Shown one piece after another: positions 35,460 to 42,871 of a stretch of DNA of 43,047 bases. The translations under genes were made by a program, and so were the position numbers. Below the pieces are notes generated by a model. That model was not told where the DNA came from. It did not search any database and saw only the letters and a program-made list of their open reading frames with translations. The DNA is from Thiomonas sp. FB-6 (lineage in GTDB: Bacteria > Pseudomonadota > Gammaproteobacteria > Burkholderiales > Burkholderiaceae_C). Within the stretch, counting starts at the first letter, position 1; every line of letters begins with the position of its first letter. The stretch spans positions 1 to 43,047 of the forward strand of contig NZ_KB898498.1 in the NCBI RefSeq assembly GCF_000377645.1. The letters run 5' to 3'.

Positions 35460-36125
35460 ATGAACAGCGGTCTGCAACTGGTCTGGGAGTCGCTCCCCCT
35501 GCTGGCGCAGGGGGCCGGCTACACCATCGTGCTCAGCGTGGGGAGCATGGCCATCGGGCTGCTGATCGGGCTGGCCGTGGCCCTGGCGCGGCTGTACCCC
35601 GTGCCGGGGCTGAGCCAGCTGGCGTCGTTTTTCGTCTCCTTCATCCGCGGCACGCCGCTGCTGGTGCAGCTGTTCCTGATCTACTACGGACTGGGACAAC
35701 TGGGCCTGCGCCTCGACCCCATTCCCTCGGCCTTCCTGGGCTTCAGCCTGAACATCGGCGGCTACACCTCGGAGATCATCCGCTCGGCCATCCTCTCGGT
35801 CGACCACGGGCAGTGGGAAGCCGCGCAGTCCATCGGCATGTCGCAGCCGCTGACCCTGCGCCGGGTGATCCTGCCGCAGGCCGCGCGGGTGGCGCTGGCG
35901 CCGCTGGGCAACAGCTTCATCAGCCTGGTCAAGGACACCTCGCTGGCGGCGACCATCCAGGTTCCCGAGCTGTTCCGGCAGGCCCAGTTCATCACCGCGC
36001 GCACCTTCCAGGTGTTCACCATGTACCTGGCCGCAGCCGCCATCTACTGGGTGCTGTCGAGCATCCTGGCCCGGGGCCAGACGGGTCTGGAGAACAAGTT
36101 CTCCGCCTACGTGCGGCGCGGGTAG
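35460..36125 (+). CDS. Amino-acid (cystine-type) ABC transporter permease
   Basis: The 221-residue inner-membrane protein has the HisMQ-type permease fold, with about five helices and the EAA loop [21 protein letters not shown] (near 120-140) that docks the ATPase. [19 protein letters not shown] is a family signature. It is most like TcyL/YecS cystine permeases, and the gene order (binding protein, permease, ATPase) matches. A single permease gene suggests it works as a homodimer. Confidence 0.9.
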   Translation: MNSGLQLVWESLPLLAQGAGYTIVLSVGSMAIGLLIGLAVALARLYPVPGLSQLASFFVSFIRGTPLLVQLFLIYYGLGQLGLRLDPIPSAFLGFSLNIGGYTSEIIRSAILSVDHGQWEAAQSIGMSQPLTLRRVILPQAARVALAPLGNSFISLVKDTSLAATIQVPELFRQAQFITARTFQVFTMYLAAAAIYWVLSSILARGQTGLENKFSAYVRRG

Positions 36126-36142
36126 CGCGTCGCGGAAATCCC

Positions 36143-36904
36143 ATGCACGACACGATGATCGAGATCAAGGGCCTGCGCAAGGCCTTCGGCGAGACGGAGA
36201 TCCTGCACGGGATCGACCTCGGCGTACGCAAGGGCGAGGTGGTGGCCATCATCGGCCCCAGCGGCTCGGGCAAGACTTCGCTGCTGCGCTGCCTGAACTG
36301 CCTGGACGAGCCCACCGCGGGCTCCATCCGCGTGAACCAGGTGGTGATCGACGCGGCGCTGCCGCTCAGGCGCCAGAAGGCCGCGGTGCGCGAGTTGCGC
36401 CAGCACGTGGGCTTCGTGTTCCAGAACTTCAACCTGTTCCCGCACCGCACGGCCCTGCAGAACGTGGCCGAGGGCCTGATCCACGTGAAAGGGCAGCCCG
36501 CGCAAGCCGCGCTGGAAAGCGCCCGCGCGATGCTCGCCAAGGTGGGGCTGGAGAACAAGCGCGACCAGTACCCCTCGGCGCTCAGCGGGGGACAGCAGCA
36601 GCGCGTGGCCATCGCGCGCGCGCTGGCCATGAACCCCGACGTGATCCTGTTCGACGAGCCGACCTCGGCGCTCGATCCGGAACTCGTCGGCGAAGTGCTC
36701 GCGGTGATGCGCGCGCTGGCCGGGGAGCACCGCACCATGGTGGTGGTCACCCACGAGATGAACTTCGCGCGCGAGGTGGCCGACCGCACCGTGTTCATGG
36801 ACGGCGGCTCCATCGTCGAGCAGGGGCCGTCGAAGGAATTGTTAGCGGCTCCCCGCGAAGCGCGCACCCGCAAGTTTCTCGGGCGCCTGATGGAAGGCCG
36901 CTGA
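36143..36904 (+). CDS. Amino-acid (cystine-type) ABC transporter ATPase
   Basis: The 253-residue ATPase has Walker [12 protein letters not shown] (near 38), [18 protein letters not shown], signature [16 protein letters not shown] (near 150), Walker [15 protein letters not shown] and [14 protein letters not shown], all as in the polar amino-acid uptake family (GlnQ/HisP/TcyN). It energises the permease encoded just upstream. ATG 36143 begins [14 protein letters not shown] 36155 (MIEIKGL) is a possible alternative start. Confidence 0.92.
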   Translation: MHDTMIEIKGLRKAFGETEILHGIDLGVRKGEVVAIIGPSGSGKTSLLRCLNCLDEPTAGSIRVNQVVIDAALPLRRQKAAVRELRQHVGFVFQNFNLFPHRTALQNVAEGLIHVKGQPAQAALESARAMLAKVGLENKRDQYPSALSGGQQQRVAIARALAMNPDVILFDEPTSALDPELVGEVLAVMRALAGEHRTMVVVTHEMNFAREVADRTVFMDGGSIVEQGPSKELLAAPREARTRKFLGRLMEGR

Positions 36905-36927
36905 GGGCCCCGACCGGGAAGCCGCCG

Positions 36928-37395
36928 ATGGACAAGTTCGACCGCGAGATCCTGCGCCATCTCCAGCGCGATGCCGACCTGCCCATGGCCCGGATCGCCG
37001 AGGCCATCGGCATCTCCCCGGCCGCCTGCTGGCGGCGCCTGCAGCGCCTGCAGGAAGCCGGCGTGGTGCGCAGGAAGGTGGCCATCCTCGACGACGCCAA
37101 GCTCAACGCGGGGGTCACGGTGTTCGTGTCCATCCGCACCAGCGATCACTCCTCGGCCTGGGTCAAGGCCTTCTCCAGCGCGCTGCAGGACATCGAGGAA
37201 ATCGTCGAGATCTACCGCATGAGCGGCGAGGTCGACTACCTGCTGAAGATCAAGGTGCCGGACATCAAGGCCTACGACGGCATCTACCGCAAGATCATCG
37301 AGCGCATGAACTTCCTGGACGTGAGCTCGAGCTTCGCGATGGAACAGATCAAGTCGACCACGGCGCTTCCGCTGTCCTACCTCGAACTGGACTGA
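36928..37395 (+). CDS. Lrp/AsnC-family regulator, probably cysteine-responsive
   Basis: The 155-residue protein has an N-terminal helix-turn-helix (MDKFDREILRHLQRDA; MARIAEAIGISPAACWRRLQRL) and a C-terminal RAM ligand domain (about 65-150; GEVDYLLKIKVPDIKAYDGI). Its overall look is that of DecR/YbaO-type members, which respond to cysteine. It closes an operon with a metC-like lyase and a cystine-type importer, which supports that role. It sits 23 bases after the ATPase gene, behind GGGAAG. A strong palindrome follows the gene. Confidence 0.88.
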   Translation: MDKFDREILRHLQRDADLPMARIAEAIGISPAACWRRLQRLQEAGVVRRKVAILDDAKLNAGVTVFVSIRTSDHSSAWVKAFSSALQDIEEIVEIYRMSGEVDYLLKIKVPDIKAYDGIYRKIIERMNFLDVSSSFAMEQIKSTTALPLSYLELD

Positions 37396-37396
37396 C

Positions 37397-37420
37397 GCTG
37401 CCGCGGCGCGCCGCGGCAGC
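37397..37420. repeat. 24-bp perfect palindrome after the Lrp gene
   Basis: GCTGCCGCGGCG is followed directly by its reverse complement CGCCGCGGCAGC, starting two bases after the Lrp stop codon (TGA 37393-37395). As RNA it would form a very stable hairpin. No T-run follows, so termination would need Rho or be partial. Confidence 0.6.
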
Positions 37421-37443
37421 CCACCCTCCCTGCGCACCCCGCC

Positions 37444-38076
37444 ATGTCCCACGCCTGGTTCGTGCTGGCCGACCTGCTCGGCACATTCGCCTTCGCGCTC
37501 AGCGGCGCCACCGCCTCCATCGAGCGCAGGCTGGACCTGTTCGGCGTGGGGGTCGTGGCCTTCGTCACGGCCTGCGGCGGCGGCATCCTGCGCGACCTGT
37601 GCCTGGGGGTGACGCCGCCCGCCGCCCTGGTGGCCTGGCGGTACCTGGCGGTGGCCCTGCTGGCCTGCGCCATGGCGCTGTGGTCGCAGGGCCCGATCCG
37701 GCGCCTGCGCCATCCGGTGCTGGTGTTCGACGCCGTCGGACTGGGATTCTTCGCCGTCACCGGCGCCCACGCGGCGCTGCTGCGCACCCACGACGTGGAA
37801 CTCGCGCTGCTGCTGGGCGTGGCCACCGCGGTGGGCGGAGGCGTGATGCGCGACGTGCTGCTCAACCGGGTGCCGGCGATCCTGCAGCGCGAGATCTACG
37901 CCCTGGCCGCGCTGCTGGGCGCCGGCGTGCAGGTGGCCGGTCAGTGGGCCGGGTGGGCTCCCGACTGGACGCCCTGGCTGGGCGCGTTCAGTTGCGCCGC
38001 GCTGCGCTTCCTGGCCTTGCGCCGGGGCTGGCGCCTCCCGCTGGCGCGCAGCGCGGACCGGCTGCGTGGCGACTGA
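37444..38076 (+). CDS. TRIC-family (UPF0126/YicG-like) membrane protein
   Basis: The 210-residue inner-membrane protein has about seven helices arranged as two repeats. Each has a glycine-rich signature: ACGGGILRDLCLG (near 40) and AVGGGVMRDVLLN (near 135). These are the marks of the UPF0126 domain pair, related to trimeric intracellular cation channels; some bacterial members conduct K+ or have been linked to glycine transport. The basic tail is cytoplasmic. It is separated from the Lrp gene by a palindrome and is likely its own unit or a read-through gene. Confidence 0.88.
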   Translation: MSHAWFVLADLLGTFAFALSGATASIERRLDLFGVGVVAFVTACGGGILRDLCLGVTPPAALVAWRYLAVALLACAMALWSQGPIRRLRHPVLVFDAVGLGFFAVTGAHAALLRTHDVELALLLGVATAVGGGVMRDVLLNRVPAILQREIYALAALLGAGVQVAGQWAGWAPDWTPWLGAFSCAALRFLALRRGWRLPLARSADRLRGD

Positions 38077-38171
38077 TTTCCGGGACGCGTCCGGACACAA
38101 CTGCGCGGAGGCCCTGCCCCTACGATGCACGCAGGCGGCTCGTGCCGCCCGCAACTTTTTCAGGACCCGGC

Positions 38172-38942
38172 ATGAATCGACTGCAAGCCCGGCACCGCGG
38201 CGCACGCGCGCGGATGGTGCCCTACGCCGCGCTGGCCGCGCTGGCCCTGGCCGCCGCCGGCCTGGTGGGCTGGCTGCTCGGGCAGCAGGCCAGGCCAGGC
38301 GTCACGGCGCCACCGGTGCTGTTCGACGCGCCAAGTTTTCGCGGACTCATCAACCAGAACGGCGTTCAGTTGTCGTCGGCCGATTTGCGCGGCAAGGTGC
38401 AGGTGGTGACCTTCCTGTTTCCCTACTGCAATACCTTCTGCCCGGTGATCGCCGCGCACCTGGTGGGCTTCGAGAACCTGTTGGCCGCCACGCCGCTGGC
38501 GCGGCGGGTCGACGTGGTGGCCTTCGACGTCGACCCCGGCGACACCGGGCCGCGCCAGATGCGGGCCTTCCTGCGCGAGTACGGCTGGAACCCCGCCAGC
38601 CCCCGCTGGCAGTACCTGACCGGCCGGCCCACGCAGATCCGCCGGATCGTCACCGGCGGCTACCACGTGGACTATCAGAAAGTGCAGGACTCCGGCTCCG
38701 GCAGCGCCGCGCCCGCACCCACGGCCACGCCCGCGCTGGCGGTGGCCGGCGCCGATCCCCAGCCCATCGTGGCCAACCCGCTGGCGCAGCGCGCCGACGT
38801 CGACTACGACATCACCCACGAGGACGTGCTGATGATCGTCGACCCGCAGGGGCGCGTGCGCAGGATCTACGACCAGGCCGACGCGGTGGGCGCCCAGCGC
38901 CTGCTGCGCGAGGTGCGTTCCGTGCTGGCTCGGTCGCACTGA
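38172..38942 (+). CDS. SCO1/SenC-family copper-chaperone-like protein
   Basis: The 256-residue protein is anchored by one N-terminal helix (about 17-38) and has a periplasmic thioredoxin-like domain. The copper site is visible: CxxxC in PYCNTFCPV (near 88), the Asp-rich FDVDPGDTGP (near 120), and the ligand His in ITHEDVLMIVDPQG (near 217). SCO proteins deliver copper to the CuA site of cytochrome oxidase or act as thiol reductases. An Ala/Pro/Thr-rich insert of about 30 residues (near 177-205) separates the second Cys-side motif from the His strand and is unusual. No oxidase gene is next to it. Confidence 0.85.
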   Translation: MNRLQARHRGARARMVPYAALAALALAAAGLVGWLLGQQARPGVTAPPVLFDAPSFRGLINQNGVQLSSADLRGKVQVVTFLFPYCNTFCPVIAAHLVGFENLLAATPLARRVDVVAFDVDPGDTGPRQMRAFLREYGWNPASPRWQYLTGRPTQIRRIVTGGYHVDYQKVQDSGSGSAAPAPTATPALAVAGADPQPIVANPLAQRADVDYDITHEDVLMIVDPQGRVRRIYDQADAVGAQRLLREVRSVLARSH

Positions 38943-39060
38943 ACCGGCGTGAACGTTCTGACAACGGGACACTTCCCTGCGGGCACGCGCGAGCACATCG
39001 CTCAGCAAGCCGTTCCGCGGTGACCGCTGTGACACCAGCGAGGCCTGATCGGGATGCGGC

Positions 39061-39147
39061 ATCGCCGGCATGCGCAACCGACTCATCCACGGCTACCTGA
39101 CGGTCAATCCCGAGATCGTCCGGGATAGGGTCACGACGGTCGCGTAG
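39061..39147 (+). pseudogene. HepT-like (DUF86) toxin, C-terminal remnant
   Basis: The frame reads IAGMRNRLIHGYLTVNPEIV and ends at TAG 39145-39147. RNRLIHGY matches the RX4-6H active-site motif of HepT/DUF86 toxins (for example LRNRLIHGYFDVD), but the upstream frame is closed by a stop shortly before. Only about 28 residues near the C-terminus remain, and no MntA-type antitoxin gene is seen. The rest of the stretch 38943-39272 contains no gene that I can support. Confidence 0.6.
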
Positions 39148-39272
39148 CCGGCGTCCTGTCGCTCGGCCCCGCCTTTCTCCACCCATCGGCGCGGCGGGGC
39201 CATCGATGGCGTTGCTGTCGTTGATTACAATGCTATCGTTTTCCACGACAGGGCACGACCCGGGAGTGCGCC

Positions 39273-39530
39273 ATGGCCAGCATCACGATCCGAAATCTGG
39301 ACGATGACATCAAGCGCAGGTTGAGGGTTCGCGCAGCCATGCACGGGCGATCCATGGAAGAGGAGGCACGCGAGATCCTGCGCCGAGTCATGAACGAAAG
39401 CACGCCACCGCGCGACCTCGCCGCGGCGATTCGATCGCGTCTGACTCCGGCGGCCCGCGCGGACCTTCAACTGCCAGTTCGCGAGCCAATGCGCGAGCCG
39501 CCGAACTTCGGCCGAGACAGCGAGGCATGA
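39273..39530 (+). CDS. FitA-like antitoxin (Arc-type ribbon-helix-helix)
   Basis: The 85-residue protein begins MASITIRNLDDDIKRRLRVRAAMHGRSMEEEAREIL, the ribbon strand and two helices of an RHH DNA-binding domain as in FitA/StbC-type antitoxins. The C-terminal part would wrap around the toxin. It represses its own promoter and neutralises the PIN toxin encoded next. ATG 39273 has GGAG seven bases upstream. Its stop overlaps the toxin start by four bases. Confidence 0.88.
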   Translation: MASITIRNLDDDIKRRLRVRAAMHGRSMEEEAREILRRVMNESTPPRDLAAAIRSRLTPAARADLQLPVREPMREPPNFGRDSEA

Positions 39531-39958
39531 TCATCCTCGATACCAACGTCCTGTCCGAGCTGCTGCGTCCATCGCCCGCCTGGCAGGTACAGGCGTGGCT
39601 GTCGGCACAGGACGGCACGCAGGTCTACTTCACGGCGATCGGCGAAGCCGAACTGCGACACGGCGTGGCGATCATGCCGGCCGGCAAACGCCGGGCCGAG
39701 CTTTCGAACGCGATCGAAGGCATGCTCGGCGACGACTTTCGAGACCGCATCCTGCCCTTCGACCGCGCTGCTGCTCGCGCCTACGCCTCCATCGCCGCCG
39801 AGCGCCGCGCCGCGGGTCGGCCCATCAGTCAGTTCGACTGCCAGATCTGCGCAATCGCCCGCGCCAACGACGCCATGATCGCGACCAGAAATACCGCCGA
39901 CTTCGAGGGCTGCGGAGTCGTCTTGGTCGACCCGTGGGGCGCCCCCGCGGCCTCCTGA
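39527..39958 (+). CDS. FitB/VapC-like PIN-domain toxin
   Basis: The 143-residue PIN-domain ribonuclease shows the acidic active site: Asp5 in ILDTNVLSELLR, Glu in GEAELRHGVA (near 43), Asp in FDCQICAIAR (near 104) and the end motif ATRNTADFEGCG. The length and SQFDCQICAIA pattern match FitB/StbB-type toxins, which cleave RNA unless bound by their antitoxin. It overlaps the antitoxin gene by ATGA. It appears complete. Confidence 0.9.
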   Translation: MIILDTNVLSELLRPSPAWQVQAWLSAQDGTQVYFTAIGEAELRHGVAIMPAGKRRAELSNAIEGMLGDDFRDRILPFDRAAARAYASIAAERRAAGRPISQFDCQICAIARANDAMIATRNTADFEGCGVVLVDPWGAPAAS

Positions 39959-39981
39959 CCCCAGGGCACTGGGCAGGCTTC

Positions 39982-40038
39982 GGGTGGTGGCTCGCCAAGG
40001 ACGGCGACAATGGGCACTGGATCGTGACGATGGCCGCG
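39982..40038 (+). other. Coding remnant after the FitAB module (related to 41990-42045)
   Basis: A frame with no proper start reads GWWLAKDGDNGHWIVTM. A similar stretch, GWLADQGGSGHWTIAV, occurs at 41990-42045, just upstream of the second toxin-antitoxin module. Shared DNA includes GGTGGCTCGCC and GGGCACTGGA. Both look like pieces of one protein family that I cannot name. The whole stretch 39959-40163 has no intact gene. Confidence 0.4.
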
Positions 40039-40163
40039 CGTCCCGGATCGCCCGTCTCGGTAACGCCGACAACCCGAGGGCTTCCATCGCCCTCGTAACC
40101 TGCTCGCGTTGAAGGTCGCCACGTGGCCGCACGTGGGGCCAGGCCCTACCGGAGCTCCGCCAC

Positions 40164-40408
40164 GTGACCGTGATCGCGATCTACCAGCCCCCTGCCGGGG
40201 AAGACGAGGTCCGGCTTGAACGGGAGACCGTCTGGCTCCGGTTGGAGCAGATGGCGGAGTCGTTCGGCCGCGCCCCACCGTCGTGGGGCGCCACGCTCGG
40301 AACGTGTTGGCCGACGAAAAACTCGAGCGTGAGAGCACTGTGCAAAATCTGCACATGACCGGCTCCGACAAGCCCGTCGGCGTCGTTCAGAAAGCCGTCC
40401 GGCTGTGA
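40164..40408 (+). pseudogene. RhuM-like protein fragment, frameshifted
   Basis: From GTG 40164 the frame reads AIYQPPAGEDEVRLERETVW and RLEQMAESFGR, the N-terminus of RhuM-type virulence or phage-like DNA-binding proteins. After about residue 36 the expected sequence (RHARNVLADEKLERESTVQN) continues in another frame to a TGA at 40406-40408. A frameshift near 40270-40285 and the loss of the long C-terminal part make this a pseudogene. Family members are about 330 residues. Confidence 0.6.
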
Positions 40409-40511
40409 TGCCAGCGCTGCGTGATCAGGCGATCCTCGGGCATATCGCGGCGCCCGCCACGAAGCTTCCTCGCTTCACCGCGCGCAGGACGGAAGGCGAC
40501 TTCATGGCAGC

Positions 40512-40601
40512 CTCTCAAGAAAACGCCGGGCCGCCCCAAGTTTTCTTGACCCCCACGGGGGGCGGGCTGGGCGCAGCCCGGCCCTGGGGGCGCTCAGAAG
40601 G
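40512..40601 (-). repeat. 90-bp dispersed repeat, copy 2, at a gene 3' end
   Basis: These bases are identical over all 90 positions to 28067-28156. Again the minus strand of the repeat supplies the final TTC-TGA (Phe-stop) of the upstream gene, here the DUF1566-type lipoprotein, and then folds into successive hairpins ending with a 10-bp stem. The copies are 12.4 kb apart and follow unrelated genes. Confidence 0.9.
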
Positions 40602-41805
40602 CGCGCGAGCAGCGTACGGAGAGCAAGTTGCTCTTGGTCGCAGAAAACTGCGCGGATCCGCCGCCCGTGGCGAAGTACTGGAGCCAGGCGATGGCCTGCG
40701 GATTGGCCGAATATTCGGTTGAACTCCAGTAAAACCCGCTCAGGCTCAGGCCGCTCGCGTCGACCAGATCGGACTGCGCGTTCTGCAGCGTAGGCGCCCC
40801 GGAACTACCACAAGCCGGGTTGCCGTAGCCCATCTCGCACACGGCCGGCAAGTACCAGTCCGAGTACCCGCCGATGGTCGCCTTGCACGCTCCCGCGGCA
40901 TACTGGCTGAGGGGGATCGGCGCGTTGGTCGCATCGTTCTGGTAGTAGAGGTAGAGGTTGTTCGTGTCGCAAGCCCCGTCGGTGGCACCGTTGCAGGCGG
41001 ACTGCCCGGCCACCTGCCCGGCGGTCGGGTCGGGCGACGACGACGTCGAGACCTCCGTGATGCCGTAGATGGCGTCGTTCGCCACGCCGCTCGAGCCGTT
41101 GGCGGCCCAGCGGATGCCCGTCGACTGGTCGCTCGTCGTGAGCACCTTGCCGCCGACGCTGGCGCTGGCCGGCGTGGTGTCGTCGAAGGCGTAGACGTAG
41201 CCGCCTTGGTCGATGCAGCCGTAGCCCAGCACCACGACGTCGGTGCTGACGGTATTGGTGTTGCTGCCGCTCACGCTGACGGCGGCCGGTACCGGCGCCG
41301 TGCCGGCGGTGCAGGGGTTGGTTCCATCGGACGTGGCGGTGGCCCCCGGCGTGAAGCTCACCGTGCAACTGGCGCCCGCGGCAAGCAGGCTCCCGCAGGT
41401 GGTGGTCATCGCGGTTCCGCTCGGTAGCGCCGCAGCCGGGACAACCGTGAGTGCGCTGGCCGTCACTGCGCCGGTGTTGGTGATGGTGATGCTGCGCGAC
41501 AGGCCCGAGGCCGGAGTGCCGGCGATGCCGTATTCGGTCAGACCCGCGGTGCTCAACGCAAGCGTGGACACGCTGGCGGCGAGCGTGGTTGATGTGGGCG
41601 GCGGAGTCGTGGGCGGCGGAGTCGTGGGCGGCGGAGTCGTGGGCGGCGGAGTCGTGGGGGGTGGCGCCGTGCCGCCGGTCGGTGGCGTGGAACTCGTGCC
41701 GCCCCCACAGGCTGCGAGCAGGAGGATCGACAGGCTCAGGATGCACGCGGCGAAGGTGCGTGCCAGGGCCGGCAGGGTGTCGAATTCGCAGCGATCTGGA
41801 GGCAT
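40594..41805 (-). CDS. DUF1566 (Lcl-type) surface lipoprotein with TTPPP repeats
   Basis: The 403-residue precursor has a lipoprotein signal (FAACILSLSILLLAAC, Cys near 32), then a Thr/Pro linker of five TTPPP units. An Ig-like choice-of-anchor segment follows (about 85-185; SITITNTGAVTASAL, CTVSFTPG). The C-terminal DUF1566/Lcl-type domain ends GGYSDWYLPAVCEMGYGNPA ... SGFYWSSTEYS ... LSVRCSRAF. Lcl-type domains occur in adhesins that bind sugars or glycosaminoglycans. It is probably an outer-surface adhesin. ATG 41805 begins MPPDRCEF; ATG 41859 is a longer alternative without better support. Its stop lies in the 90-bp repeat. Confidence 0.82.
   Translation of the reverse strand: MPPDRCEFDTLPALARTFAACILSLSILLLAACGGGTSSTPPTGGTAPPPTTPPPTTPPPTTPPPTTPPPTSTTLAASVSTLALSTAGLTEYGIAGTPASGLSRSITITNTGAVTASALTVVPAAALPSGTAMTTTCGSLLAAGASCTVSFTPGATATSDGTNPCTAGTAPVPAAVSVSGSNTNTVSTDVVVLGYGCIDQGGYVYAFDDTTPASASVGGKVLTTSDQSTGIRWAANGSSGVANDAIYGITEVSTSSSPDPTAGQVAGQSACNGATDGACDTNNLYLYYQNDATNAPIPLSQYAAGACKATIGGYSDWYLPAVCEMGYGNPACGSSGAPTLQNAQSDLVDASGLSLSGFYWSSTEYSANPQAIAWLQYFATGGGSAQFSATKSNLLSVRCSRAF
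41594..41668 (-). repeat. 15-bp tandem repeat encoding TTPPP
   Basis: GTGGGCGGCGGAGTC (plus strand) occurs four times without change at 41594-41653. A degenerate fifth unit follows at 41654-41668. The unit length is a multiple of three, so copy-number changes would alter only the linker length of the surface lipoprotein. Confidence 0.9.
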
Positions 41806-41989
41806 GGTCCGTGGAAAAATGTCGAGAGACTGGAACGTGTGCGCACATGTTGGCAGCAATTCACCGCCCTGGCAAAGCCGGCTGCCGATGGTCTACTTGT
41901 CAAATTCACGGACACTCGGCCGTTTTCGGGTCTGGAAAAGCAACAAGGCCTCACAATTTGCGCTGTAAGGCCGTGTCTTCCTCGATATT

Positions 41990-42045
41990 GGGTGGCTCGC
42001 CGACCAGGGCGGATCCGGGCACTGGACGATCGCGGTGAATGGCAC
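41990..42045 (+). other. Coding remnant before the Phd-VapC module (related to 39982-40038)
   Basis: The frame reads GWLADQGGSGHWTIAVNG with no start of its own and resembles GWWLAKDGDNGHWIVTM at 39982-40038. It lies in the 290-base gap between the lipoprotein and antitoxin genes, which otherwise holds only the antitoxin operator. Confidence 0.4.
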
Positions 42046-42097
42046 TGACCAGGGCTCCGAGCCTCGCACCGGTCCCGTGGCGACAGGATGATTTCAA

Positions 42098-42117
42098 TCT
42101 AGCTAAGCCAAGCTAGA
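42098..42117. promoter_or_regulatory. Probable antitoxin operator (inverted repeat)
   Basis: TCTAGCT (42098-42104) and AGCTAGA (42111-42117) form a perfect inverted repeat with a six-base centre, 35 bases upstream of the Phd-type antitoxin start. This is the usual place and form of a binding site for an autorepressing antitoxin-toxin complex. Confidence 0.6.
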
Positions 42118-42151
42118 ATAGACACATCATGCCAGCATCCAGGAGTGCACC

Positions 42152-42400
42152 GTGCACACCGTCAACATGTTCGATGCCAAGTCTTCGTTGTCGCGCCTGG
42201 TCGAAGCCATCGAGCAAGGGCGTGAACGGGAAATCGTGATCGCTCGCAACGGGCGACCCGCAGCGAAGCTCGTCGCGGTAGACCAGCAGGATCCGGGCGC
42301 GCGCATCGGCATCGCCAAGGGCCGTTTCGAAGTCCCCGAAGACATCGACGCGCACAACGACGAGGTGGCTCGGCTCTTCGGCGTGGCGACGACGCCATGA
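42152..42400 (+). CDS. Phd/YefM-family antitoxin
   Basis: The 82-residue protein has the N-terminal Phd/YefM fold (VNMFDAKSSLSRLVEAIEQG; IVIARNGRPAAKLVAV), which binds operator DNA. A disordered, acidic C-terminal part (GRFEVPEDIDAHNDEVARLFG) would fill the toxin's groove. The start is GTG 42152 with AGGAG seven bases upstream. The toxin gene overlaps the stop by four bases. Confidence 0.9.
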   Translation: MHTVNMFDAKSSLSRLVEAIEQGREREIVIARNGRPAAKLVAVDQQDPGARIGIAKGRFEVPEDIDAHNDEVARLFGVATTP

Positions 42401-42783
42401 ACCTGCTGCTGGATACCCACGTTGCGCTGTGGGCCATCACCGACAGTCCCCGGCTCGCAGCTCGCGCCCGCGACCTGATCCATTCGCCGCGCTCGTCCGT
42501 CTGGATCAGCGCTGCGACGATCTGGGAGATCACGATCAAGCATGGGCTCGGCCGCGGCGACATGCCCGTGTCGGGCCGCGATGCCCTGCGCTACTTCGGC
42601 GATTCCGGGTATCGTCTGCTGGCCATCGAGCCCGAGCATGCCGCTGCCATCGCTGAACTTCCGCCCCACCATCAGGACCCGTTCGACCGCATGCTGATCG
42701 CGCAGGCCCTGAACGAGCCGATGCGGCTGATCACGCACGATGCCACGGTGGCTCGCTACAGCGACACGATCATCCAGATTTGA
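42397..42783 (+). CDS. VapC-type PIN-domain toxin
   Basis: The 128-residue PIN-domain ribonuclease has Asp6 in LLDTHVALWA, Glu in ISAATIWEITIKHGLG (near 48), Asp residues in DPFDRMLIAQAL (near 94) and ITHDATVARY (near 113). WEI-KxxLG and DPFDRML are typical of the VapC subgroup that pairs with Phd/YefM-type antitoxins. It appears complete, directly coupled to its antitoxin, and 89 bases before an IS5-like element. Confidence 0.92.
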   Translation: MNLLLDTHVALWAITDSPRLAARARDLIHSPRSSVWISAATIWEITIKHGLGRGDMPVSGRDALRYFGDSGYRLLAIEPEHAAAIAELPPHHQDPFDRMLIAQALNEPMRLITHDATVARYSDTIIQI

Positions 42784-42871
42784 ATCAGGACCACGCGCGC
42801 GAGCAGCCAGGCATGCGAAACACAACACGCGGACGCTCCTGGCCGCCGGATCCGCTCGGAGAGCACGTTAG

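Noticed and set aside
37397-37420. Perfect palindrome as an intrinsic terminator
   Set aside because: No T-run follows on either strand, so it is listed only as a repeat.
41594-41668. Tandem repeats as a CRISPR array
   Set aside because: The 15-bp units are directly adjacent with no spacers and are in frame within a lipoprotein gene. No CRISPR array or cas gene is seen anywhere in the window.
41206-41968. Plus-strand frames of 73 and 241 codons opposite the DUF1566 lipoprotein
   Set aside because: They are mirror frames of the Thr/Pro/Ala-rich lipoprotein, giving Val/Gly repeats, and have no domains or ribosome sites.
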